DNA of 64,000 bases from Candidatus Competibacter phosphatis (GCF_012939995.1 NZ_SPMZ01000031.1:29007-93006), one strand, 5' to 3'; shown: positions 44,951 to 53,796, counted from the stretch's first letter. A program made the numbers and translations. Notes: a model not told the origin generated them from the sequence alone.

Positions 44951-45409
44951 CTATTTGCTTGGCATGTGACTCAACAGCTTTTGCACCAGCGGCATGAGCA
45001 GGGCTTTATCGGTCGGTTCTTTGACGATCTCGATACTCCAGCGACCGTCTTTGTCGTACTCGAATTTGACGTACAGTTGCAACACCAGCAGCACGGCGGT
45101 GATCACGGCGGCGTTTTTGACGGGGCCGAATTGGGCGGGTGCTGGCCCGTCAATCAAGGCGGTGAGGATTGATTGCCGTTGCGGATCGTCGGCGAGCAGC
45201 AACAAGGCGGCGCGGGCTAGATCGCCATCGCCGGCCGGAACGGCGGCAGCTTCCGGGCCGGTTGCGAATTCCCGCAAGGCTTGCCGCAGTTCCGGGGTGA
45301 GCGCGGTTTCGGCCGGATTCGCTTGGGCGTGGGCAAAGGTTGCCAGCACCCGGCGGGCAATGGCGTCGTCCAAGGATTGAATGGGTTCTTGCAGGGAATG
45401 CTGAGGCAT
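44951..45409 (-). CDS. Conserved hypothetical protein with one hydrophobic segment
   Basis: A 152-residue protein. The first two thirds are Ala/Leu-rich helices with acidic patches; a hydrophobic segment follows (AAVITAVLLVLQLYVKF) and then a charged tail (WSIEIVKEPTDKALLMPLVQKLL). I choose the ATG at 45409 with a purine-rich AGAGAA before it. I do not recognise the family. It lies in the same strand and island as the CHAT/TPR gene, separated from it by a degraded toxin-antitoxin locus, and could be an accessory component of that system (inference). Confidence 0.6.
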   Translation of the reverse strand: MPQHSLQEPIQSLDDAIARRVLATFAHAQANPAETALTPELRQALREFATGPEAAAVPAGDGDLARAALLLLADDPQRQSILTALIDGPAPAQFGPVKNAAVITAVLLVLQLYVKFEYDKDGRWSIEIVKEPTDKALLMPLVQKLLSHMPSK

Positions 45410-45437
45410 GGTGGTTCTCTCTGTACCTACCTGATCT

Positions 45438-45568
45438 TTACTCCCAGTCCTCGACCTGTAAGCCATCTACTCGGAAAAACTCGCGTATGTTATGGGTTAC
45501 AAGGACAAGCTGGTGCGTCAGGGCAATGGAAGCAATCATCAAATCATTGGGATCGATCCCGTTGTTCG
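45438..45568 (-). pseudogene. VapC-type PIN toxin remnant (N terminus deleted)
   Basis: Only the last 43 or so residues of a VapC-like toxin remain: GIDPNDLMIASIALTHQLVLVTHN followed by REFFRVDGLQVEDWE is the classic C-terminal end of this family, with the last acidic residues of the PIN site. There is no room for the first ~85 residues: the remnant begins inside the last codons of the antitoxin gene. A deletion must have fused the two ends, since no shifted frame holds the missing part. Confidence 0.75.
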
Positions 45569-45795
45569 TATTCGCCTTGCTCAGGGCGCTCCAACGGTTC
45601 GTCCTTAAAACTACCAAAGGTTTGCTCGAAGAAACCTGGTAGCCAGCCAAGATCTTCCGGTTTGGTTGCGGGTTTGGTTATTACAGGTTGCATGATGACG
45701 ATCACTTCAAGGTCCGTATCAGTTAATCCCGTGGGAATATTCAACCGCAGTCGTCCATCCGGGCCGACATGGGTTTTCAAGGCAATACTATTCAT
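45544..45795 (-). CDS. Orphan antitoxin of a deleted VapBC-like locus
   Basis: An 83-residue protein opening KTHVGPDGRLRLNIPTGL, a short beta-type segment seen in AbrB/MazE-like antitoxins, and ending in EDLGWLPGFFEQTFGS and LERPEQGEYEQRD, a tail typical of antitoxins paired with VapC. AGGAG lies just before the ATG. Its partner toxin directly downstream keeps only its C-terminal third, so this antitoxin has no functional cognate here. Its own last residues may come from the fused junction. Confidence 0.7.
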   Translation of the reverse strand: MNSIALKTHVGPDGRLRLNIPTGLTDTDLEVIVIMQPVITKPATKPEDLGWLPGFFEQTFGSFKDEPLERPEQGEYEQRDRSQ

Positions 45796-45850
45796 CTAGA
45801 TTCTCCTGAGTTTACTTGATCATTTTAATAGCTTCCGCCTTCTCTTTAAT

Positions 45851-48800
45851 TCATTCTTTCCTTGCGGCGGCGGTCGAATCTTGGCCCATTGAGAACAGCG
45901 GCTCCAACCCGGCCTCTCCCCATATTTGCCGCAGTTGTGTCTGATCACCGGGCGAGGCATGGCAATAGATGTCAAGAAACTGCTCAATCCCTTTCCTAGC
46001 GTAATGCAATGAATCTTGGTGACGTTCGAAGATAACAATAGCTTGAATTGTCCAACGCCCGGCTTCCACAAAATGTTCTTGTGATTGCGCAAGCAAACCC
46101 AATTGGCCATAGGTACTCGCCGCCCAGTACTTGTCTCTGTGCTTTTCCTTGATCGCCAGCGACTTGAGATACCATTGCTCCGCTGCCGTGAAGTCCCGCC
46201 GCTCCTGGGCAATTATCCCCAACTGGTGATAGGTGAACGCTGCCTCGTGCTCGTTGCCGTGCTTTTCCTTGATCGTCAGTGACTTTCCATACCACTGTTC
46301 CGCCGCCGGGAAGTCCCGCCGCTCCTCGGCAATCCTTCCCAACTGGTAATGGACGCTCGCCACGCCGTGCTCGTTGCCGTGCTTTTCCGAAATCGCCAGT
46401 GACTGGTGATACCACTGCTCCGCCGCCGGGAAGTCCCGGCGCTCCAGGGCAATCCTCCCCAACTGGTGATAGGCACGGGCTTCACCTTCTGGATTGTTGC
46501 GTTGCTTGCAATGCTCCGCCAGCGCCGCAAATCGCTGCTTCGCGCTGGCGAAATCTCGCTGGTTTTGAGCATGAAAGGCTAAAGATTGCGTCAGCGCGGC
46601 AAAATCCGCATCCATCCCTAGCGCCTCGGCCTCGGCCAGGGCGGTGAGGAAATTGACGCCGTGCCAATAAAAGGGTCCTCGCTGCTCGTGCAATCCCTTT
46701 GACGCCAAGTGATCGGCCAGCGACCCCATAACATTCACGAACGCCCGCCGCCACGCCTCCCGCTGGCCGTCGTCCAGCCCCACGACCGACCGGGCGCGCA
46801 GAAAGCCGGTCAAGGCGGGGTGCATTTCGTGGATGCCCTGCCCCAGCGGGCGCAGCAGCCCGCTCACCGCCAACATCGCCAGCAAGCGTTCGATGTCCGC
46901 CCGGCTGAAACGGGGATCGGCTTGTTGCGCCATCGCTTCCAGATAATCCGCGTCCACAAACCGTTCGTGCAACCCCAACGGCAGCAACAACGGTTGTAAC
47001 TCCACCGGCAGAGCTTCCTCGACGAACTCCAAGGCGGCGAACAGCCGGGTTTGCGAATCGTCGCCCGATTCCAGCGGAATCCGACCCCTGAACCGTTCCG
47101 CCAGCGCCTTGGCGCTCACCTCCCGCAAGCGGGGCAACAGCGCCCGCATCGCCAAGGGATGGCCGCCCAGCACATCCATCAGGTTCTTCAAGCCAGCGTC
47201 TTTCTGATCGGCCTCCAATCCCAAATCGTGCAGAATGGTGGCGCAATATTCCCAGCGCTCCTCACCCCGCAAACCGCCGAGACCGAGCAGAAAACAGCGG
47301 TCGGGACCCAACCATGTTTCCGGGCCGCGGCTGGTGATGATGACCTTGCTCGCGCCGCCGCGCAGTGCGCCCAAAAAATCCCGCAACTGCCGCCGATCCG
47401 CTTCCGGCAACCGGGCTTCCAGCGTCGTGCCGGGAATACCCGTCGCCGACTCGAAATTATCCCAAACCAGGATGAAGCGCCGTTTTCGGAATACTTCGAC
47501 CAACGCTGCTTGCTTCTGCTCGCAATTCGCCGCCATCGCGTCGGTCCCGAACAAGGCGGCGACTAACTGGTTGAACACGTACTCGCTGCTGTGGATGTCG
47601 TTGAAGGTGCGCCAGAAACAGCCCTCGCCCAAGCCTTCGGTCGCCGCCAGCCAATCCACCAGACCACGGGCCAGCGTGGTTTTGCCGACCCCGGCCAAGC
47701 CGTGAATCAGAATCCCCGCCGGCGGCCGGCGCAACGCCCGCTCCAGTTTCAACAAAGCCGCATCGCGCCCGATGAAACCGTAGGGATTCTCGCTGTCCCG
47801 CGCTTCCGGCGGCAATTCCGGCTTCTCGATCACCGCCCGGTTGCCGGCGCGCGCAAAACTCAAATCCGGCGGGTCTTGCTGATACACCACCGGCACCAGC
47901 CAATCCTGCAACGGGAATCGCCCCCGCGCGCAGACCCGCCCATCCTTCGCCAGCATTGCCTGCCGCCCGGCCCGCATCCCTTCCGCCATGTTGCCGGTCT
48001 CGAACAATCGCCGGTAAAACGCCGGCAAAAACTCCTCCGCACCACTCACGTACAGGGAATAGGCCATCGCCGCCACGCTGCGAACCCCCGCCCGCAGCAA
48101 ACTGGCCGCCACCGAGGCGAACGCATCCTCGGCGCGATCGTCCACCATCGCCGACTGACAGGCGTTCAGCACCATCACTGGAATGCGATATTCGCGCAAC
48201 AGCGCGCCCAGTCGGTCGGCGGGCACCAAATCGGGCTTGCCGTGCTCGTTCTCAAACACCAACAACCCCTGCGGCCCCCTGAACAGATGCGGCGCTCCAT
48301 CACCGCTCACCGACCCCACGCCATAACCGCCGTGTCCGTCGAAATGGACGATGTGGTAATACGCGGGCCGCTCGCGCAAATGCTCGCGCAAACGTTCGAA
48401 GGTCGGCGGCCGCAAAATCGTCACCCGCGCCGGCAATTCCCGCTGTTCGATCCACTCCACCACCGGCCGCGACAGGGAGCGGAACCGCACGTCATCCTCG
48501 TAAGGCCGCGCGGTCACGAACAGGATGTTGATACGGTCGCGCGGCAAGCCTTCCGGCAAGGGCAGCGGATCGTGACCGCGATCCAACCGGCGCTCGATCC
48601 GGCAATGATGAGCCAGCGCGCCTGGATGTTGCGGATCGGCCAGCGCCTCCCACGGCCACGCCAGCACGCCGGGATGGTCGCTGGCGATGCGTAAATCGAG
48701 ATTTTCCAGCCCATCGCGATAGGCATCGTGGTAGAAATCTCGGCCCGACCCCGCGCCGAACAGTGCGGTAAACGCCTGCTCGCCCCAGCCGCGCAACGCG

Positions 48801-49030
48801 TCTTGCACATGCTCGGCTCGGTCGGTGACCGGTGGAAAGGGGTACCAGAGAAATTCCTCCAAATACCAGCGCAATTCGGCGCTCAAGTTGCTGTTCGGCA
48901 AATCCTTGACGGGCGTGGCGGCGGGGGAAACGATGGCGGCGGGAGTGGTGGTTTTGCCGTCTTTCAACCGCATAACCTGAAATTGCGGCGGGTCGCTGGC
49001 TTCGACATGGCGAATGATGAGGGCGGGCAT
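45851..49030 (-). CDS. CHAT protease - NB-ARC-type NTPase - TPR protein
   Basis: A 1059-residue multidomain protein. An N-terminal CHAT (caspase-like) domain covers about residues 90-400 with the catalytic His in YHIVHFDGHGG and Cys in MVLNACQSA. A STAND NTPase domain follows (P-loop GLAGVGKTTLA near 475, Walker B FILVWDNFES, then ITSRG), a winged-helix-like stretch, and about five C-terminal TPRs (from ~830), three of them almost identical at DNA level. The layout is that of regulated conflict proteins in which TPRs sense, the NTPase oligomerises and the protease executes. AGGAA is eight bases before the ATG at 49030. Substrate unknown. Confidence 0.88.
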   Translation of the reverse strand: MPALIIRHVEASDPPQFQVMRLKDGKTTTPAAIVSPAATPVKDLPNSNLSAELRWYLEEFLWYPFPPVTDRAEHVQDALRGWGEQAFTALFGAGSGRDFYHDAYRDGLENLDLRIASDHPGVLAWPWEALADPQHPGALAHHCRIERRLDRGHDPLPLPEGLPRDRINILFVTARPYEDDVRFRSLSRPVVEWIEQRELPARVTILRPPTFERLREHLRERPAYYHIVHFDGHGGYGVGSVSGDGAPHLFRGPQGLLVFENEHGKPDLVPADRLGALLREYRIPVMVLNACQSAMVDDRAEDAFASVAASLLRAGVRSVAAMAYSLYVSGAEEFLPAFYRRLFETGNMAEGMRAGRQAMLAKDGRVCARGRFPLQDWLVPVVYQQDPPDLSFARAGNRAVIEKPELPPEARDSENPYGFIGRDAALLKLERALRRPPAGILIHGLAGVGKTTLARGLVDWLAATEGLGEGCFWRTFNDIHSSEYVFNQLVAALFGTDAMAANCEQKQAALVEVFRKRRFILVWDNFESATGIPGTTLEARLPEADRRQLRDFLGALRGGASKVIITSRGPETWLGPDRCFLLGLGGLRGEERWEYCATILHDLGLEADQKDAGLKNLMDVLGGHPLAMRALLPRLREVSAKALAERFRGRIPLESGDDSQTRLFAALEFVEEALPVELQPLLLPLGLHERFVDADYLEAMAQQADPRFSRADIERLLAMLAVSGLLRPLGQGIHEMHPALTGFLRARSVVGLDDGQREAWRRAFVNVMGSLADHLASKGLHEQRGPFYWHGVNFLTALAEAEALGMDADFAALTQSLAFHAQNQRDFASAKQRFAALAEHCKQRNNPEGEARAYHQLGRIALERRDFPAAEQWYHQSLAISEKHGNEHGVASVHYQLGRIAEERRDFPAAEQWYGKSLTIKEKHGNEHEAAFTYHQLGIIAQERRDFTAAEQWYLKSLAIKEKHRDKYWAASTYGQLGLLAQSQEHFVEAGRWTIQAIVIFERHQDSLHYARKGIEQFLDIYCHASPGDQTQLRQIWGEAGLEPLFSMGQDSTAAARKE
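46141..46500 (-). repeat. Three 120-bp tandem repeats encoding TPR units
   Basis: Three consecutive 120-bp units (46141, 46261, 46381) share long identical words such as the AAGTCCCG block at exactly 120-base steps. Each codes for one 40-residue TPR with ERRDF.AAEQWY. A fourth, more diverged unit lies on each side. Such similar DNA suggests recent expansion or gene conversion. Confidence 0.9.
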
Positions 49031-49179
49031 GTTTGCGGTTCCTAGCTTCGTACAGCGGTCCTTAAGGAGTGATTCACATGATATGCATGAAATTATAGTT
49101 TCGACGGGATGCCTGACTCCAACACACTGGCGATACATTCCGCTAATCTGCTCTTCAACTCCGTTTCAAGGCGCAACCC

Positions 49180-50073
49180 ATGCCCCCGAAAACCCTGACT
49201 GTCGGTCTGGTGCAACAAGCCTGTGGCGACGATCGCGCCGCCAATCTAGCCGCCAGCATCGCTGGCATCCGCGACCTCGCCAGCCACGGCGCACAACTAA
49301 TTTTGCTGCAAGAGCTGCATGCCGGCCCGTATTTCTGCCAGACCGAAAACCCCGAGCTGTTCGACTTGGCCGAATCGATCCCCGGCCCCACCACCGAGGA
49401 ACTGGGCGCGGTCGCTCGGGAACTGGGTGTGGTGCTGGTCGCCTCGTTGTTCGAACGCCGCGCGCCGGGGCTGTACCACAACACCGCCGTGGTGCTGGAA
49501 CGCGACGGCGGCATCGCCGGCCGGTATCGCAAGATGCACATCCCCGACGATCCCGGCTATTACGAGAAATTCTACTTCGCGCCCGGCGATCTTGGTTTCA
49601 CGCCCATCGATACCTCGGTGGGTCGGCTCGGCGTGCTGGTGTGCTGGGATCAGTGGTACCCGGAAGCGGCGCGCTTGATGGCGCTGGCCGGCGCGGAACT
49701 GCTGCTGTATCCGACCGCCATCGGTTGGAATCCGGCCGACGACGACGAGGAACGCCAGCGTCAATGGGACGCCTGGGCGACGGTGCAGCGGGCGCACGCC
49801 ATCGCCAACGGCTTGCCGGTCGTGGTCTGCAATCGGATCGGCTTCGAAGCCGATCCCTCCGGCCAGACCGCCGGCATCCAGTTCTGGGGCACCAGCTTCG
49901 TCGTCGGCCCACAAGGCGAATGGCTCGCCTCCGCCCCCACCGACGAGCCGGCCACCCTGGCGGTGGAACTGGACCTGGGCCGTTCCGAGCAAGTGCGACG
50001 GCTCTGGCCCTACCTGCGTGACCGGCGGATCGATGCCTACGGCGGGCTACCGCAACGCTACCTGGACCGCTGA
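49180..50073 (+). CDS. aguB: N-carbamoylputrescine amidase-like hydrolase
   Basis: A 297-residue carbon-nitrogen hydrolase. The Glu-Lys-Cys triad is visible: LILLQELHAGPYF (Glu), RKMHIPDDPGYYEKFYF (Lys) and LGVLVCWDQWYPEAARL (Cys). YYEKFYFAPGD and CWDQWYPE are features of the N-carbamoylputrescine amidase group, which makes putrescine from the agmatine route. The usual neighbour aguA (agmatine deiminase) is not next to it. It is read divergently from the CHAT gene and overlaps the end of the MFS gene by 16 bases. Confidence 0.88.
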   Translation: MPPKTLTVGLVQQACGDDRAANLAASIAGIRDLASHGAQLILLQELHAGPYFCQTENPELFDLAESIPGPTTEELGAVARELGVVLVASLFERRAPGLYHNTAVVLERDGGIAGRYRKMHIPDDPGYYEKFYFAPGDLGFTPIDTSVGRLGVLVCWDQWYPEAARLMALAGAELLLYPTAIGWNPADDDEERQRQWDAWATVQRAHAIANGLPVVVCNRIGFEADPSGQTAGIQFWGTSFVVGPQGEWLASAPTDEPATLAVELDLGRSEQVRRLWPYLRDRRIDAYGGLPQRYLDR

Positions 50074-51236
50074 GGCTCCCCCGCGAACACCCATCCCCGC
50101 AACAGCAGCGACGCCGCCAACGCGCATCCGGCCCCGAAGCCGAAAGCCACCGTCGCGCCGGCCTGCTGCCACAGCCAACCGAACAGGATCGACGCCGGCA
50201 ACAGCATGATTCCGGCGATCATGTTGAACCAGCCGTAGGCGGTGCCGAGCATCTCGCGCGGCGCCAGATCGGCGACCAGCGCTTTCTCCGCGCCCTCGGT
50301 GGCGGCCATGAACAGGCCGTATAACCCGAACAGCGGCCACAGCAGCGCCGGGTGGCCGTTGAAACCGAGCAGCAGGTAAAATCCGGCGTAGATTAGCCAG
50401 CCCCCGACGATCAGGCGGGGCGCCCCCAGCCGGTCGGACAGCGCCGACAGCGGCGTCGAAAATACAGCCGCAGTCAGCGCCACCAGTGCCCACAGCAGCG
50501 GCACCTGATACTCGGGGAAGCCTAATTCACGGGCACGCAGCAGCAGGAACATGTTCGATGAATTGCCGAGCGTGAACAGTCCGAGCACCACCAGATAGCG
50601 TCGGAACGGCCCCGGCAAACCGCGCAGGGTCCAACTGAAGGGGACCACCACCGGCGCCGTCTCCCGCGCCGGCTCGCGCACGGCCAACGCCAGCGCCACC
50701 GCCGCCGCGCCGCCCAGCGTGGCCCACAGAAACACCTCGCGCAACGGCACTTGTGCGGCCAGCAGGCCCGCCGCCAGCAACGGCCCGATCACGGCGCCGA
50801 GATTATCCATCGTCCGGTGCAGGCCGAACGCCAATCCGCGTTGCCGTTCATCGATGCTCAACGCCAGCAACGCGTCGCGCGGCGAGGTCCGCAAGCCCTT
50901 GCCGACCCGGTCGGCGAAGCGCAGCGTCAGCACCGACGGCCAGGAGCTGGCGAAGGCGAGCAGCGGCCGGGCCAACGCCGCCAAGCCGTATCCGCCCACC
51001 ACCCACGGCTTGGCGGAACGGGTCCGGTCGGCGAGGACGCCGGCAAACAGCTTGAGCAGACTACCGGTCGCCTCGGCGATGCCTTCGATCAGGCCCAGCG
51101 CCCGAGGTCCCGCCAGCAGCACCGAAGCTAGATAGAGCGGCACCAGCGGATACACCAGTTCGCTGGCCGCGTCGTTGCAAAAGCTAACCAACCCCAACAA
51201 CCAGACGGCGCGAGGCAAATCGAACAACGACTTCAA
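50058..51236 (-). CDS. MFS transporter
   Basis: A 392-residue major facilitator permease with about twelve hydrophobic helices. The loop between helices 2 and 3 reads GVLADRTRSAKPWVVGG, the MFS signature position, and RFADRVGKGLRTSPRDALLA lies in the region of helix 4. Its start overlaps the DUF190 gene by four bases (ATGA), placing it as the last gene of crcB-DUF190-MFS. Substrate unknown; a role in fluoride or other halide resistance would be only guilt by association. Confidence 0.85.
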   Translation of the reverse strand: MKSLFDLPRAVWLLGLVSFCNDAASELVYPLVPLYLASVLLAGPRALGLIEGIAEATGSLLKLFAGVLADRTRSAKPWVVGGYGLAALARPLLAFASSWPSVLTLRFADRVGKGLRTSPRDALLALSIDERQRGLAFGLHRTMDNLGAVIGPLLAAGLLAAQVPLREVFLWATLGGAAAVALALAVREPARETAPVVVPFSWTLRGLPGPFRRYLVVLGLFTLGNSSNMFLLLRARELGFPEYQVPLLWALVALTAAVFSTPLSALSDRLGAPRLIVGGWLIYAGFYLLLGFNGHPALLWPLFGLYGLFMAATEGAEKALVADLAPREMLGTAYGWFNMIAGIMLLPASILFGWLWQQAGATVAFGFGAGCALAASLLLRGWVFAGEPQRSR

Positions 51237-51601
51237 GTGGATTTCTGCCCTGGCGCAGCTTCCGGCTCATTCACGTCATCCGAATCGGGCAGGGTCACAC
51301 CGCAGTGGGCCGGAATATGGGCGTAGAATGCTCGGATCTTCTCTTCCCGCAACAGATCGAGCAGGCGTCGTGCCTCAGCGTCGGTGACGATGAACTCGAC
51401 TTCCACCGTGAGCGTCCCGGCCAGCTCAAAGAAATGATCTTCATGCAAGTGATGGTGATGGCCGAAACCGGCCATCGCCCGGAAGGCCGAACCGCCACGG
51501 AACCCCATCCGGTTGGCCTGCTCCAGCAGCCATTCCCATAATAACTTGCCGCGATGCCGCTGGTTCTCGCGCAGGTAGAATCTGAGAAACGAACCTTCCA
51601 T
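51233..51601 (-). CDS. DUF190 protein
   Basis: A 122-residue PII-like DUF190 protein (LRFYLRENQRHRGKLLWEWL … GGSAFRAMAGFGHHHHL … VEFIVTDAEARRLLDLL). The family is often encoded next to crcB, as here, and probably regulates the fluoride channel or its response. It overlaps the MFS gene by four bases. The His-rich GHHHHLHEDH could bind metal. Confidence 0.87.
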   Translation of the reverse strand: MEGSFLRFYLRENQRHRGKLLWEWLLEQANRMGFRGGSAFRAMAGFGHHHHLHEDHFFELAGTLTVEVEFIVTDAEARRLLDLLREEKIRAFYAHIPAHCGVTLPDSDDVNEPEAAPGQKST

Positions 51602-51676
51602 CGCCGATCCTCCCGTCAGTGGTCTGTTTGTGAACCGCGACCCGGTCGCGGGTCCAAGCGTCGAATCGTCAGTTGC

Positions 51677-52066
51677 TCACGATCCAGGCAGAAATCTTCG
51701 AACCGTCAGGATGCCGAGCGCGGTCATCGCCAGCGACCCGAACAGATGCACACCCGCCGTCGTCATCGCCCAGCCGAACTGGCCGCGAGCGATCAAGGTG
51801 ACCACTTCGGCCGAAAAGGTGGAAAACGTGGTCAATGCGCCCATGAAGCCGGTGATCACCAACAACCGGACTTCTGGGGGCAGGCTGGTGTTGATCGAAA
51901 AATACGCCACCGCCACCCCGATCAGATAGCCGCCGAGCAGATTCGCGGCCAGCGTGCCGAGCGGCAGGGTCGGAAAAACGGGATTGAGAACGATGCCCAG
52001 CCACCAGCGCAAGCAGGCGCCGAACCCCGCGCCGCCAAATACGGCGAGAAATGCGTAAGCATTCAT
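51677..52066 (-). CDS. crcB: Fluoride channel CrcB/Fluc
   Basis: A 129-residue four-helix membrane protein that assembles as a dual-topology dimer to export fluoride. [24 protein letters not shown] (pore Asn) and [15 protein letters not shown] are the family's signature sequences. The upstream AAGG is ten bases from the ATG. It leads the crcB-DUF190-MFS unit. I looked for a fluoride riboswitch in the leader and did not find its consensus. Confidence 0.93.
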   Translation of the reverse strand: MNAYAFLAVFGGAGFGACLRWWLGIVLNPVFPTLPLGTLAANLLGGYLIGVAVAYFSINTSLPPEVRLLVITGFMGALTTFSTFSAEVVTLIARGQFGWAMTTAGVHLFGSLAMTALGILTVRRFLPGS

Positions 52067-52185
52067 TCCTGATAAACCTTATCGTGCATAACTATCTCGG
52101 AGCTGCGTACCACGCCCACGTCAGGGACAGGCCCCGTCCGCGCTGCTCGAAGAGCTCGGAGCATCCCCCGCAACTTAGGCATCAT
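52063..52185 (-). CDS. Possible 40-residue basic ORF coupled to crcB
   Basis: A short reading frame (ATG at 52185 or 52182, opening [17 protein letters not shown]) whose TGA stop overlaps the crcB ATG as ATGA, the arrangement of translational coupling. It is strongly basic, has no clear ribosome site of its own and resembles no family that I know. It may be a chance frame or leader peptide. Confidence 0.2.
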   Translation of the reverse strand: MMPKLRGMLRALRAARTGPVPDVGVVRSSEIVMHDKVYQE

Positions 52186-52605
52186 GTCGCGCCAAACAAA
52201 CTCTATAAGCTTTGCGACGCCATGTTTCCCCAATTATCATGGGGTAGGGTACTCCTATGATTCTTGAGTTCACCTTCACATCGCTCGCGCTTCGTATAGT
52301 CCCGTTATTTTGCCCGGATGTTCCGAACACTCGGCCAAGTTTTCAAGCACCAGGCCGGTCATCTCAGCGCCTCCCGGTGCTTGCGTTGAGCGCGGCCGGG
52401 CGGGTTGGCGCGGCAATATCGCCGGATTGGCCGTAGCCATCACCCCCAGAATCGGGGGGCCGAACCGATGGCACGGTCTGGTCAATGCATTCACGACTGG
52501 ATCGCAGTCGCCGTACTCCTCTCTCCTTCGGAAGGCGGGAGAGGTTTTTGCGCGGTTTCCCTATTCCCGCAAAACGCCACATGAATATCCTTTGGAGCGA
52601 GTCTC
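52186..52605. other. 420-base region between crcB and ansA
   Basis: No convincing gene. The part near 52200-52260 is AT-richer and should contain the crcB promoter; the 52300-52500 part is GC-rich with only shadow frames. The one structured element is the hairpin at 52518-52549. Confidence 0.5.
52518..52549 (+). terminator. Terminator-like hairpin in the ansA leader
   Basis: CCTCTCTC pairs with GGGAGAGG (8 bp with one G-U), loop containing TTCG, then five T at 52545-52549. It ends about 56 bases before the ansA start on the same strand. No gene on this strand ends just upstream, so it could be an attenuator of ansA or end a short unseen transcript. Confidence 0.5.
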
Positions 52606-53655
52606 ATGCAAAAGCGCATTTTCATCGCTTACACGGGTGGCACCATCGGCATGCGCCGCACGCCCCAAGGCTATGTTCCCGAATCCGGCCTGGATCGACT
52701 GCTGGCGCACATGATCCCGCCCGATCTGGCCGAAGACATGCCGGATTACGTGCTGCACGAATGCAGCCATCTGATCGACAGCGCCAACCTCCACCCCCGC
52801 GACTGGTATCGGATCGCCGACCTTATCGCCAGCCACTACCATGACTACGATGGTTTCGTCGTACTGCACGGCACCGACACCATGGCCTACACCGCATCGG
52901 GGCTATCCTTCGCCCTGCCGGGCCTGACCAAGCCGGTCATCGTCACCGGCTCGCAGATCCCGCTGCGAGAAATGCGCAATGACGCCCGCAACAACCTGTT
53001 GACGGCCCTGCTGCTGGCCGCCAAGGACCCGATTCCCGAAGTTTGTCTGTACTTCAACGGCCGGCTGATGCGCGGCAACCGCGCCACCAAACTCAAGGGT
53101 GAGGCACTGGATGCCTTCGATTCGCCGAATTACCCGCTGCTGGCGAAAGTCGGTATCAATATCGAGATCAACCGCCCCGCTATTCTGGATCGAACCGGTA
53201 CCGAGGTGTTTCAGATCCTTCAACCCGCCGATGGACAGGTCGCGGTGCTGAAAGTATTCCCCGGACTCTCGGCCAAGCTGCTCGCCAAGGTGCTCGAACC
53301 ACCCTTGCGGGGCTTGATCCTCGAATCCTACGGCATCGGCGCCGTACCGATCGAATCTCCAGGTTTTCTGGCGACCCTGGCGGCGGCGACCGAGCGCGGC
53401 GTCACGATCGTGGCCATCTCCCAATGCATCGAAAGTCGGGTCGATTTGCGCAAATACGCCGTGGGCACGGCCTTGGCCCGGACAGGCGTACTCGGTGGTT
53501 TCGATCTGACGACCGAAGCCGCCTATGCCAAACTCAACCATCTGCTATCGCTGAACATCCCGACAGAAGAGGTGGGCAGAAACATGCAACGGAGTTGGTG
53601 CGGGGAATTTTCGGTACCGGACGAACCGTTCGGCCGGGCCAGAAGTCTTTACTGA
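52606..53655 (+). CDS. ansA: Type I L-asparaginase
   Basis: A 349-residue cytoplasmic type I asparaginase, hydrolysing asparagine to aspartate and ammonia. The two catalytic threonine segments are clear: IAYTGGTIGM at residues 8-16 and VVLHGTDTMAYTAS near 88, with RGNRATKLK further on. No signal peptide, which separates it from the periplasmic type II enzyme. GGAG lies about eight bases before the ATG. A terminator-like hairpin sits in its leader. Monocistronic. Confidence 0.92.
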   Translation: MQKRIFIAYTGGTIGMRRTPQGYVPESGLDRLLAHMIPPDLAEDMPDYVLHECSHLIDSANLHPRDWYRIADLIASHYHDYDGFVVLHGTDTMAYTASGLSFALPGLTKPVIVTGSQIPLREMRNDARNNLLTALLLAAKDPIPEVCLYFNGRLMRGNRATKLKGEALDAFDSPNYPLLAKVGINIEINRPAILDRTGTEVFQILQPADGQVAVLKVFPGLSAKLLAKVLEPPLRGLILESYGIGAVPIESPGFLATLAAATERGVTIVAISQCIESRVDLRKYAVGTALARTGVLGGFDLTTEAAYAKLNHLLSLNIPTEEVGRNMQRSWCGEFSVPDEPFGRARSLY

Positions 53656-53796
53656 ACCCGCCGCGACCCAAGCCGGCCGTGCCGGGTCAAATCGGTCTCA
53701 TGCGCCTGAAATTCCTTGAATTGACAATTCGCAAGTAGTCTCGACGATCCATCGTTACAATTCTTAAGCATCCCCCTACCTTGGAGTCATGAAACC

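Noticed and set aside
52067-52260. Fluoride riboswitch upstream of crcB
   Set aside because: I read the reverse strand for the GGNGATGG opening and the CTGATGGC..CTAC closing of the crcB motif and found neither in workable order.
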